DNA of 28,642 nucleotides, from positions 1 to 28,642 of the IMG/VR virus record IMGVR_UViG_3300027600_000098, one strand, 5' to 3'. The position numbers and the translations under genes were made by a program. The first letter of the stretch is position 1, and each line of letters starts with the position of its first letter. Below the pieces are notes generated by a model, which was not told where the DNA came from, made no database searches, and saw only the letters and a program-made list of their open reading frames with translations. Positions 22,744-28,504 of the stretch are shown here, piece after piece. Origin of the DNA: a virus.

Positions 22744-22834
22744 CTTTCTCTTCCTTTTTGTTTTTGTTATCCGAAGAAAAATTTAAGTCAAAGGTAAATA
22801 CTTTAAGGATCTCAATCTTTAGATTTATTGTCAT
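22697..22834 (-). CDS. Possible 45-residue protein overlapping csgF
   Basis: A 45-codon frame begins inside the end of the 88-residue membrane protein gene (GAGG about nine bases upstream) and ends with TAG inside csgF, 47 bases past its start. The protein opens MTINLKIEILKVFTFDLNFS and continues with a Lys/Glu-rich tail. Beta-strand opening plus charged tail recalls small proteins of T4-like marine phages next to membrane-protein genes. The double overlap fits the compact style of the operon, but overlap alone is weak evidence. Confidence 0.45.
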   Translation of the reverse strand: MTINLKIEILKVFTFDLNFSSDNKNKKEEKDAKTSDDAPGATKSK

Positions 22835-23078
22835 GGTTATGATCCTCTTTTATTTGCAAAATTACGCTCACCTTCTGGTTCAATCTTATCAAGTCATTAT
22901 CAAGCATACGAACACGGTCAATCAACGCAATTAAAATAACATTAGTTTCGCCAATCAATGGCATCAGTTTATCTGTTACGAATTTATAAATGAACCAGAC
23001 AAAATATCCCATGCCGACAGAAGCGACAATAGGAAATCCATACTGCTTTACAAGTTCCGCAATGATAGAAGGATCCAT
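22812..23078 (-). CDS. Small membrane protein, paralogue of the preceding one (88 aa)
   Basis: 88 residues with one hydrophobic segment (about 14-33, GFPIVASVGMGYFVWFIYKF), a middle part MPLIGETNVILIALIDRVRML and a charged tail (KEDHNHDNKSKD). It has the same plan as the 95-residue protein encoded just upstream: short N-terminus, QYGFPI or VGFPI before the membrane segment, then a helix of L/I/V with N or D and R. The two are diverged tandem copies. Size and topology would allow a holin or an inner-membrane helper for the export system. Start and stop share a base with the previous gene (TAATG). Confidence 0.75.
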   Translation of the reverse strand: MDPSIIAELVKQYGFPIVASVGMGYFVWFIYKFVTDKLMPLIGETNVILIALIDRVRMLDNDLIRLNQKVSVILQIKEDHNHDNKSKD

Positions 23079-23365
23079 TAGTCCTTCCTTGCGTCATTCT
23101 TCCCGTCGGCTCGTGCAATTCTATCTAAGTCTGGTTTCAGACCCAAAGCGGAACTTACAACAGCATCAACGCGAATAATATCATGGTTCATGGTCTTCAC
23201 TCGGTTATCTAACCCCATGATAATACCCTGCATTCCCTTGAGCGCCTTTACAACACCCTCAAGAATGTAATTGATGACAAAATACACGAAGACACCACCG
23301 AGCAAGGCCGCTGCAATGGGGAATCCTACATCTCCAATAAGTTTAAATATCGTATCGTATGACAT
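23078..23365 (-). CDS. Small T4-like phage membrane protein (95 aa)
   Basis: 95 residues: DVGFPIAAALLGGVFVYFVI makes one membrane segment (about 12-32), followed by an amphipathic helix (VKALKGMQGIIMGLDNRVKT) and the tail SSALGLKPDLDRIARADGKN, an ending I recognise from T4-like cyanophages where the function is unknown. It opens the operon that contains csgF, csgG and the cyclase. TATAAATA lies eight bases before its ATG and there is no Shine-Dalgarno sequence, so a nearly leaderless late mRNA is suggested. A holin is one candidate function. Confidence 0.78.
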   Translation of the reverse strand: MSYDTIFKLIGDVGFPIAAALLGGVFVYFVINYILEGVVKALKGMQGIIMGLDNRVKTMNHDIIRVDAVVSSALGLKPDLDRIARADGKNDARKD

Positions 23366-23373
23366 ATCAATTC

Positions 23374-23385
23374 TATTTATAAATA
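23374..23385. promoter_or_regulatory. Bidirectional T4-type late promoter (TATTTATAAATA)
   Basis: The palindromic 12-mer holds TATAAATA on the plus strand (23378-23385) and on the minus strand (23381-23374). On the plus side it is 22 bases before a gene with AAGGAAGA; on the minus side it is eight bases before the start of the curli-type operon. Both readings equal the T4 late consensus, which agrees with the presence of gp33. Confidence 0.75.
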
Positions 23386-23407
23386 AACGTAAAGAAGGAA
23401 GATAAAA

Positions 23408-24142
23408 ATGGCGGGTGCATCAGCAGAAAGACAAGAAAATACCTTTGTTGACTCGATAAACAATGCTGTGAAGAAAAATCCAGCTGGAATTAAGATAAAA
23501 GCCGGTTCCCAGACTATTTCTGGAGTAATTAAAGCGGAAAAGTTCACCGGAAGACAAGTTTCCGGCTCTGAACCCTATATTGATGTCAATTTACATCTGG
23601 CCGACGGCAAAACTACAGTAGGTATCTCTATGAAAGGCAACACTGCACCCTCATTAGCGGGTGGCGGACTGAAAGGCATCAATTTAGCCGTACCTGGTCT
23701 TGCAAATAAGTTCATGAAAGCGGTTTTAGAGCATTTGAAGAAAAAAATAAAGCCGGGAGACAAAGTTCCCGACTGTTATGGTAAGATTAGTGACCAACAT
23801 AAGGTAAAAATCGTTGTTGGTAACAAAGATATGGGTGGTCCAATCGATTACATGTATATTGGCAACATGACTCCGGTATCAAACTATAACAAAAGCACCA
23901 ACACGCTGGCTTTTAACAACGGGAACTTCTATGAAGCAACCAAATATGCTAAGTCACATGACCTATATTTCAGACTTCGTGCTAGAAGAGAAGACCAAGT
24001 GTTTGATCCAACTGCAAAAGACAGTATGAACGTGCCTAAAATCTATTCTAAGTCACCAAGTAAAGGGGACTCCGCCGGTAGAATAGTTGTTACCGACAAA
24101 GTCCCCAATAATGCATTACAAAATGTAGTTAATATAGTCTAA
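23408..24142 (+). CDS. Conserved phage protein of unknown function, late expressed (244 aa)
   Basis: 244 residues starting MAGASAERQENTFVDSINNA. AAGGAAGA precedes the ATG and a plus-strand TATAAATA lies further upstream. It shows VISMKGNTAPSLAGGGLKGI-like text around residue 75 (GISMKGNTAPSLAGGGLKGI), a basic stretch LKKKIKPGDKVPD and a mixed alpha/beta C-terminal half. Proteins with the ASAERQE opening are found in T4-like marine phages, sometimes as virion components. A restriction-endonuclease-like fold is conceivable (an acidic-residue-x-K arrangement is not clearly visible), but I do not assign it. Its TAA overlaps the stop of the convergent glycosyltransferase-like gene by three bases. 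Confidence 0.8.
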   Translation: MAGASAERQENTFVDSINNAVKKNPAGIKIKAGSQTISGVIKAEKFTGRQVSGSEPYIDVNLHLADGKTTVGISMKGNTAPSLAGGGLKGINLAVPGLANKFMKAVLEHLKKKIKPGDKVPDCYGKISDQHKVKIVVGNKDMGGPIDYMYIGNMTPVSNYNKSTNTLAFNNGNFYEATKYAKSHDLYFRLRARREDQVFDPTAKDSMNVPKIYSKSPSKGDSAGRIVVTDKVPNNALQNVVNIV

Positions 24143-25077
24143 ACGTAATCTTCTACGTCTAGTGACATCGAATACTTAGTATCAGGCGGCAGTGTAATCA
24201 GCTTCATACCGTAATTATTGACACCTTCTGGTAGCACAACACCGTCTTTTAACTTCAACGTGTTCTTCTTGAAGGGTGTGTAGTCAACATAATGATGCCA
24301 ACGACCATAACGCCAGACAACACGTGCCACATCAGGGTGCATATCAGCCAACATCTGTGACTTATTGATGGTACCCTTCTCGTGGTAACGCTTGCCTTCG
24401 ACTTCTTCGCCCTCTTCCAAGAATTCTTTGTGATAGAACTCTGCGGTGTTACCACCCTTGATGGTCTGTGTAGCTACTTTACCCTGCAAGAAAGCATTGA
24501 ACTGCACGGTGCAGTCACCATCTTTCAATACACGCAAACAAATATCGGTATCTTCATTGTAACGACCGCGCCAGCGATGCTTACAATCGTTACGGATTAG
24601 CAATGTTGAGTAGATACGAGTGTTTGCGACATATGGAGGATACTTCTGGTTAGGTGCAATGAAGAACCGATACTGAGGACCAGCAATGTAGAGGTTTTCA
24701 TATCGGTCAAAGAAGTCTTCCATTACTGAGAAGAACACACCAGACTCCACGCGAATACGTTCGTTGCGATGAAGGCGATAGAAGTCTGAAATGTTATCGT
24801 CTAGAACCCAGTGCGCTTCTGCACCGATGCTGATAGAATGGTCCCATGCCCAGTTTCTTGCACGACCAGGACCATCACCATGATTAGAGAACGGTGCAAC
24901 AAGCAGAGTGACACCAGAAAGTCCGAAATTGGTTAACGCATCTTTATAGGGCTGCAAGTCTTGTGGTTCGATGATGATATAATGCGGCACTCTCATACGA
25001 GAAAGCGACCGCGAGGTAATCATACTTTCGGCACGACCCTTAGAAACTATGTAAACGGGATACTTAGGGTTAGTCAT
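24139..25077 (-). CDS. GT-A glycosyltransferase-like protein (TET-associated glycosyltransferase type)
   Basis: 312 residues. The start PVYIVSKGRAESMITSRSLS and PHYIIIEPQDLQPY, then HGDGPGRARNWAWDHSISIG, HWVLDDNISDFYRLHRN with the metal-binding D-D-N, YIAGPQYRFF, RWRGRYNEDTDICLRVLKDG and FLQGKVATQTIKGGNT are the blocks of a family common in T4-like phages that I recognise as TET-associated glycosyltransferases. Members of that group have been reported to add sugars to 5-hydroxymethylcytosine in phage DNA. Neither a TET/JBP dioxygenase nor a hydroxymethylase is in this window, so its acceptor is open. The ATG directly follows the stop of the 287-residue gene. Confidence 0.8.
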   Translation of the reverse strand: MTNPKYPVYIVSKGRAESMITSRSLSRMRVPHYIIIEPQDLQPYKDALTNFGLSGVTLLVAPFSNHGDGPGRARNWAWDHSISIGAEAHWVLDDNISDFYRLHRNERIRVESGVFFSVMEDFFDRYENLYIAGPQYRFFIAPNQKYPPYVANTRIYSTLLIRNDCKHRWRGRYNEDTDICLRVLKDGDCTVQFNAFLQGKVATQTIKGGNTAEFYHKEFLEEGEEVEGKRYHEKGTINKSQMLADMHPDVARVVWRYGRWHHYVDYTPFKKNTLKLKDGVVLPEGVNNYGMKLITLPPDTKYSMSLDVEDYV

Positions 25078-25940
25078 TAAAATAAATCCTTCAAATTGCC
25101 TCTTTGTGCTGAACCAAGTGCTTCACTCCAGCGAATTTTGCTTTTGCCAAAGTCACGAAATCCACCTTTGATACGCTCACCAGTCTTATTGTCATATAAA
25201 ATTGTAAAAATACCAGGAAACATTGATTCAACAATCTTGTGATCTCGCTGTGTATTCTCATACGTCTGTTCATCCCACACAGTAGAAGTCATATTCGCTT
25301 TGTGGACACTGTTATTAAAGAATATAAACTCTTGGCTGACACGATTGCCATAACCATGAGCCAATAAACTCAAAAGAAAAACAACATCTTCTGCTACCTT
25401 GACACGAGTTAGTTCAAGTTCGGGTAGCAAGTCTTTGAAATCAGTACCATTTACAAAAATTGCACTACTAAGAGAAGAGTTGTTAATATAAGAACTATCT
25501 CGTGGTGGGTTCTCGGCATGACCAGGACCACATACTGTCACGGTCGTATCGTCTAACCACTTACTATATAGGTGAAACATCTCGAAGATATCTTCGTCTG
25601 TAGCTTTACGCTTTGACATTTCCATATTAGACACGCCTGTCCAGTATTTGGCGTTACGCCGACCGAATGTAATGTCATCATCAATGACTGCATACTTCAT
25701 GTTCTGACCAGCCTCGTAGATAATCTTACGTGTCTTTGGTAGACAGTAATAGTCAGACAGATTAATCTCTTCTGGCAGCACCAGATAGTCGCATGGGTAT
25801 TGATACTTGTCACGCTCCCACGCTTGCACAACCATAGTCACTTTGCTCTTCAACTCTTCGGGAAGATTATTGTATGTTATTTGGTTATCCGCACGATTAA
25901 CTGTAGGGATGAAGATACGTTCAATCACTCTTCGACCCAC
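25077..25940 (-). CDS. Second glycosyltransferase-like phage protein
   Basis: 287 residues. IFIPTVNRADNQITYNNLPE, then YAVIDDDITFGRRN with the D-D-D metal motif, SSLSSAIFVNGTDF, RVKVAEDVVFLLSLLAHGYG and an R/K-rich end. The order (IP-x-x-x-R opening, strand ending in DDD, then a VAEDV-type acidic motif) follows the neighbouring GT-A-like protein, so it is probably a remote relative or partner. Assignment rests on these motifs only. The end of the gene shares a base with the start of the next and the start overlaps the 202-residue gene by 16 bases. Confidence 0.65.
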   Translation of the reverse strand: MGRRVIERIFIPTVNRADNQITYNNLPEELKSKVTMVVQAWERDKYQYPCDYLVLPEEINLSDYYCLPKTRKIIYEAGQNMKYAVIDDDITFGRRNAKYWTGVSNMEMSKRKATDEDIFEMFHLYSKWLDDTTVTVCGPGHAENPPRDSSYINNSSLSSAIFVNGTDFKDLLPELELTRVKVAEDVVFLLSLLAHGYGNRVSQEFIFFNNSVHKANMTSTVWDEQTYENTQRDHKIVESMFPGIFTILYDNKTGERIKGGFRDFGKSKIRWSEALGSAQRGNLKDLF

Positions 25941-26533
25941 CTCAGAAGATAGTTGGGTGTTCGCTCTAGCTTGGGGTGCCAGATTGCTTTAGACTTATCG
26001 GTCAGCACCTGGTCAATACGCCGCGAGAACTCTTCATAGTCTTCAAGCCGACGAAACTTCACAATCACCGAACGTATTGGACCACTATCTTCTAGATACT
26101 CAAACTCTGGCATGCCAACCCAATGCTCTTTCCAAGCATCGTCTTCCGTTTCATTCACTTCTACGTCAAGCGAAGCTAGATTCTTATCCGTTCGCGGAGC
26201 GCACAAGCGAACGTCCACATCCACCAAAGGTGCTTGGCCGTCATCAAACAGCGAAGCGCGAGGGTCTGCCAAAGGGTACCAGAAGTCTTTAATATTACTT
26301 GCTACGGTAAAGCCGATACGCTTAGAGAGGTCTACGATATCCTCAACGGTACGGAAGTGGAGATAGATAGCCTTCCACAAGTCCGGGTCGACTTTCTTCT
26401 TACCAGAATTATCTGAAAGAGGTGTATCTATCACTCCTACAAGATGTTCAAGAGACATTCGATACTCGTCTTGCATACGTGCATCTTGGTCCAGATAGTT
26501 TTCGTATTCACCAGATTCTTTTACATCTACCAT
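25925..26533 (-). CDS. Phage protein with an internal duplication, partner of the glycosyltransferase-like pair
   Basis: 202 residues. Two similar segments are seen: LHFRTVEDIVDLSKRIGFTV followed by IKDFWYPLADPR (about residues 58-92), and VKFRRLEDYEEFSRRIDQVL followed by SKAIWHPKLERTP (about 158-196). The shared pattern is F-R-x-x-E-D-x-x-x-x-S-x-R-I then W-x-P. Proteins with this pattern lie beside ParB-like or glycosyltransferase genes in many phages, and their role is not known to me. GGAG precedes the ATG at 26533. It heads the three-gene unit. No signal peptide or membrane segment. Confidence 0.75.
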   Translation of the reverse strand: MVDVKESGEYENYLDQDARMQDEYRMSLEHLVGVIDTPLSDNSGKKKVDPDLWKAIYLHFRTVEDIVDLSKRIGFTVASNIKDFWYPLADPRASLFDDGQAPLVDVDVRLCAPRTDKNLASLDVEVNETEDDAWKEHWVGMPEFEYLEDSGPIRSVIVKFRRLEDYEEFSRRIDQVLTDKSKAIWHPKLERTPNYLLRWVEE

Positions 26534-26565
26534 ACCACTGCGACTCCATATGTATTATTTCTTTC

Positions 26566-26594
26566 ACTATACAGTATATAGGTGAAAAAAGCAA
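26566..26594 (-). promoter_or_regulatory. Probable sigma70-like promoter of the glycosyltransferase unit
   Basis: TTGCTT (26594-26589), 17-base spacer, TATAGT (26571-26566). The -10 is good, the -35 weaker. It lies about 30 bases before the ATG at 26533, with GGAG in the leader. Confidence 0.6.
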
Positions 26595-26609
26595 GAGTTT
26601 TTTTCAGCA

Positions 26610-26867
26610 TCATGTAGAACGATACTGTTCAGTGATAGTGGCATTAACCAACTTCCACAGAATTTGCTCAATAATATTGGCTTCTTTATCCATATCCATA
26701 TCATAGAGGGCCAGCTGTAGTTCTCCTACTCGGCCGTCCATAAGGTCATCGAAGTAGGGTGCATCGGCCTGTAACGCTTCTTCGAGTGTTGGCACCAGTG
26801 TCATAGAGGCTTTCGGTACGGCCTTCGGTGCGAACGCGGTACCATCAATCTTAGTAACATTACTCAT
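26610..26867 (-). CDS. Small acidic phage protein (85 aa)
   Basis: 85 residues from the ATG at 26867, chosen because AAGGA lies seven bases before it; in-frame ATG codons further upstream lack this. The sequence opens MSNVTKIDGTAFAPKAVPK, then PTLEEALQADAPYFDDLMDG and an acidic helix with NIIEQILWKLVNATI. No family is recognised. It precedes the glycosyltransferase unit, but a separate promoter lies between them, so they need not be co-transcribed. Confidence 0.65.
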   Translation of the reverse strand: MSNVTKIDGTAFAPKAVPKASMTLVPTLEEALQADAPYFDDLMDGRVGELQLALYDMDMDKEANIIEQILWKLVNATITEQYRST

Positions 26868-26902
26868 AATATCATCCTTGTTCATTACATTCACTCCTCG
26901 AC

Positions 26903-27037
26903 TTATTTAGGTTCGAATTTTCTGGCCGGAAAAAAATTGCCAGAGGGAATAGACTTTTTCTTTGGCGTGGTATAGACGAATAGAAAGCAAGTCTCGCTAA
27001 ACCCCCGGTCGGTGCCCAACCACCACCAGATTTTCAC
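26903..27037 (-). CDS. Possible 44-residue protein with a GTG start
   Basis: A 44-codon frame starts with GTG at 27037 and ends with TAA at 26903. It reads MKIWWWLGTDRGFSETCFLF at the start and ends with a basic FFPARKFEPK. The composition looks like a real protein and not like random translation, but the start is GTG, no good ribosome binding site precedes it, and an in-frame stop lies just upstream. Confidence 0.35.
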   Translation of the reverse strand: MKIWWWLGTDRGFSETCFLFVYTTPKKKSIPSGNFFPARKFEPK

Positions 27038-27063
27038 TATGGCTTACCCGGCTCTAAGTCTGT

Positions 27064-27095
27064 GCAACCGTACCTTACTGCAACCGTACCTTACT
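27064..27095. repeat. Perfect 16-base tandem repeat, two copies
   Basis: GCAACCGTACCTTACT occurs twice without a gap (27064-27079 and 27080-27095), between the 74-residue gene and the possible 44-residue gene. It could be a replication-slippage product or a binding site. Confidence 0.8.
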
Positions 27096-27100
27096 ACAAC

Positions 27101-27325
27101 TCACTTCATGGCCCTCCGAAGCCGACCCATGTCTTTATCCATAAAATCACCATCGGCTGCCCACTGACGGAACGCTACACATTCCAGCAACTTGGCGCCA
27201 CACTCTTCCATCATACTACATCCATCACAGGGAAGTTCCCGCGCGGACTCAGGCGTACCAGTATCCAACATCGATACCCGACTGGGTTCGTGCTGATAAT
27301 ACATATCAAAGCCAATCATATCCAT
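27101..27325 (-). CDS. Small cysteine-rich phage protein (74 aa)
   Basis: 74 residues from the ATG at 27325, which has AAGGA eight bases upstream. After MDMIGFDMYYQHEPSRVSML comes a cysteine cluster: PCDGCSMMEECGAKLLECVAF (C-x2-C-x5-C-x6-C), then RQWAADGDF. Four cysteines with this spacing can hold zinc or an Fe-S cluster; similar short proteins are seen in T4-like phages. It may be a DNA-binding or regulatory protein. It follows the 110-residue conserved gene by 16 bases. Confidence 0.75.
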   Translation of the reverse strand: MDMIGFDMYYQHEPSRVSMLDTGTPESARELPCDGCSMMEECGAKLLECVAFRQWAADGDFMDKDMGRLRRAMK

Positions 27326-27341
27326 AATATATTTCCTTTTA

Positions 27342-27674
27342 TTAGAGGTAACGTGGGCCAGTCCACTGGATGCTATAGCCACCGTCTACGATGTTACCAC
27401 GTGCTTTGTTCTTAGTAGGTGCATTCCAACCGGCAGCCTTGAGGATATCACCCTTACGGAACCCCTTAGCGCAGTCTTCTTTCTGAATGAAGCCCCACAC
27501 GCTGTTCTGTGTCACAATACGGATATACTTACGGCCTTCTTCGACCCGGATACCCTCAACGAACTCTTCATACATGCGGTCATTAATCTCGCTGCGGGCC
27601 TTACCACTGCATGTCTGCCATGCGAAGTAGTCGGCGTTGATGTCTTGGATTAGCTGTTCAATCTGGTTCTGCAT
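27342..27674 (-). CDS. Conserved phage protein of unknown function (110 aa)
   Basis: 110 residues from the ATG at 27674. The C-terminal text VWGFIQKEDCAKGFRKGDIL, KAAGWNAPTKNKARGNIVDG and YSIQWTGPRYL is widely conserved among myoviruses and other phages, usually annotated as hypothetical. The first half is helical and acidic (QIEQLIQDINADYFAWQTC). No catalytic motif is evident. It is the first gene after a strong sigma70-like promoter, pointing to early expression. Confidence 0.85.
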   Translation of the reverse strand: MQNQIEQLIQDINADYFAWQTCSGKARSEINDRMYEEFVEGIRVEEGRKYIRIVTQNSVWGFIQKEDCAKGFRKGDILKAAGWNAPTKNKARGNIVDGGYSIQWTGPRYL

Positions 27675-27704
27675 GATGATTCTCTCTTTTCTGTCTACTA
27701 TACC

Positions 27705-27732
27705 AATATACACGATTCGCAGGGAATGTCAA
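27705..27732 (-). promoter_or_regulatory. Sigma70-like promoter with CGAATC spacer motif
   Basis: TTGACA (27732-27727), 16-base spacer, TATATT (27710-27705). CGAATC (27719-27714) sits seven bases after the -35. The -35 overlaps the stop codon of the small gene upstream. Confidence 0.85.
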
Positions 27733-27809
27733 CGGTTAATTTTGAACCTAATGTAAATAGGTATACCGTTGGACCACATCGTCACTAGGGCGCCTAGAAG
27801 TTCCATCAT
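27729..27809 (-). CDS. Possible 26-residue protein
   Basis: A short frame starts at ATGATG overlapping the TGA of the 44-residue gene and ends at a TGA inside the -35 of the next promoter. It encodes MMELLGALVTMWSNGIPIYI and a short basic end. Coupling to the previous gene supports it; length makes it uncertain. Confidence 0.4.
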   Translation of the reverse strand: MMELLGALVTMWSNGIPIYIRFKINR

Positions 27810-27940
27810 GCTACCAACTCAGCATAGCGAATGCCTGCTTGGACACGCATATAGTTCCAGAACTTACGAGCATCATCATACTCTTCAAAGAACTTGGTCT
27901 TGAGGGAATAGTTGTAATAGCGGTACTGGACTTTATACAT
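27806..27940 (-). CDS. Small phage protein (44 aa)
   Basis: 44 residues, MYKVQYRYYNYSLKTKFFEE at the start, then YDDARKFWNYMRVQAGIRYA. Many aromatic residues; similar short proteins with the RYYNYSLKT text occur in T4-like marine phages. GGAG lies nine bases before the ATG, which shares a base with the TAA of the preceding gene. Probably early expressed; function unknown. Confidence 0.7.
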   Translation of the reverse strand: MYKVQYRYYNYSLKTKFFEEYDDARKFWNYMRVQAGIRYAELVA

Positions 27941-28041
27941 TATACAATCTCCGCAGGGACTAGGACATAACCGGCAGCAAGGTCTTCACGAACGATCTGG
28001 TACACCACAACAAGTACCATTACAAGAGCAAACAACCACAT
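27940..28041 (-). CDS. 33-residue single-pass membrane peptide
   Basis: 33 residues with a hydrophobic helix at the start (MWLFALVMVLVVVYQIV) followed by a polar end (REDLAAGYVLVPAEIV). It would insert into the inner membrane. The TAA shares a base with the ATG of the next gene, and the gene lies about 30 bases after a strong promoter. Tiny membrane peptides of this kind are common in early phage regions. Confidence 0.6.
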   Translation of the reverse strand: MWLFALVMVLVVVYQIVREDLAAGYVLVPAEIV

Positions 28042-28072
28042 TTCGAATCACTTTCTCTCTGACTTCTATTTC

Positions 28073-28100
28073 ACTATAGCAGATTCGACAGCAATGTCAA
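28073..28100 (-). promoter_or_regulatory. Sigma70-like promoter with CGAATC spacer motif
   Basis: TTGACA (28100-28095), 16-base spacer, TATAGT (28078-28073). CGAATC (28087-28082) sits seven bases after the -35, as in the promoters at 27705-27732 and 5002-5030. Confidence 0.85.
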
Positions 28101-28163
28101 CCATTCATTTCAGCAGTGATTAGTGATTGATTCAATAGAGTTATTCTTTAGTCGCTACACTCC

Positions 28164-28192
28164 TTTATACCACATGGTGGGTGATTCGTCAA
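28164..28192 (-). promoter_or_regulatory. Sigma70-like promoter without a gene directly behind it
   Basis: TTGACG (28192-28187), 17-base spacer, TATAAA (28169-28164). CGAATC overlaps the -35 here (28188-28183). No gene lies between it and the next promoter 65 bases on, so it either adds to early transcription or makes a short RNA. Nothing else is seen in 28101-28163. Confidence 0.65.
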
Positions 28193-28202
28193 GAGAAAAA
28201 CG

Positions 28203-28237
28203 AAAAAAAGGTCCCCGAGTCGTTAAACCCGAGGACC
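28203..28237 (-). terminator. Rho-independent terminator of the 58-residue gene
   Basis: An 11-bp stem with G-U pairs (28237-28227 with 28220-28210), a six-base loop and seven T on the minus strand. Confidence 0.9.
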
Positions 28238-28266
28238 TAAGTGTGACCTAGAGAAAGGAAGTAAAA

Positions 28267-28443
28267 CTAGGTCATAATGAAACGCGATGGCATAGCCCGT
28301 GGCATACGCTTGTTGATATAGTTAGAGGCATATTGCTCTACGGCCTGCTTCGAACCCTGTCGGTCCGCTACCCATGAGCCGTTAACGTATAGGTCCAGCA
28401 GGTAGGTACCGGGCTTTATCTTCGTAATGGTATAGTCTCGCAT
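28267..28443 (-). CDS. Small phage protein (58 aa)
   Basis: 58 residues from the ATG at 28443, which has GGAG seven bases upstream; the longer frame would begin inside the leader. It reads MRDYTITKIKPGTYLLDLYV, then NGSWVADRQGSKQAVEQYAS and a basic tail. The beta-hairpin start followed by a helix gives the look of a small compact domain, no family recognised. It has its own promoter and terminator, so it is a single-gene, probably early, unit. Confidence 0.75.
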   Translation of the reverse strand: MRDYTITKIKPGTYLLDLYVNGSWVADRQGSKQAVEQYASNYINKRMPRAMPSRFIMT

Positions 28444-28475
28444 GGTGGTTCTCCGATGATTCGTTCTATATCTAT

Positions 28476-28504
28476 AATATAACACAAAGGCACCGCCATG
28501 TCAA
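28476..28504 (-). promoter_or_regulatory. Sigma70-like promoter of the 58-residue gene
   Basis: TTGACA (28504-28499), 17-base spacer, TATATT (28481-28476). Here CGAATC lies downstream of the -10 (28463-28458), in the early leader. No gene is seen between 28505 and the window end. Confidence 0.85.

Noticed and set aside
26908-26925. GGTTCGAAT as a tRNA T-loop
   Set aside because: No paired stem surrounds it and no D or anticodon arm is found on either side.
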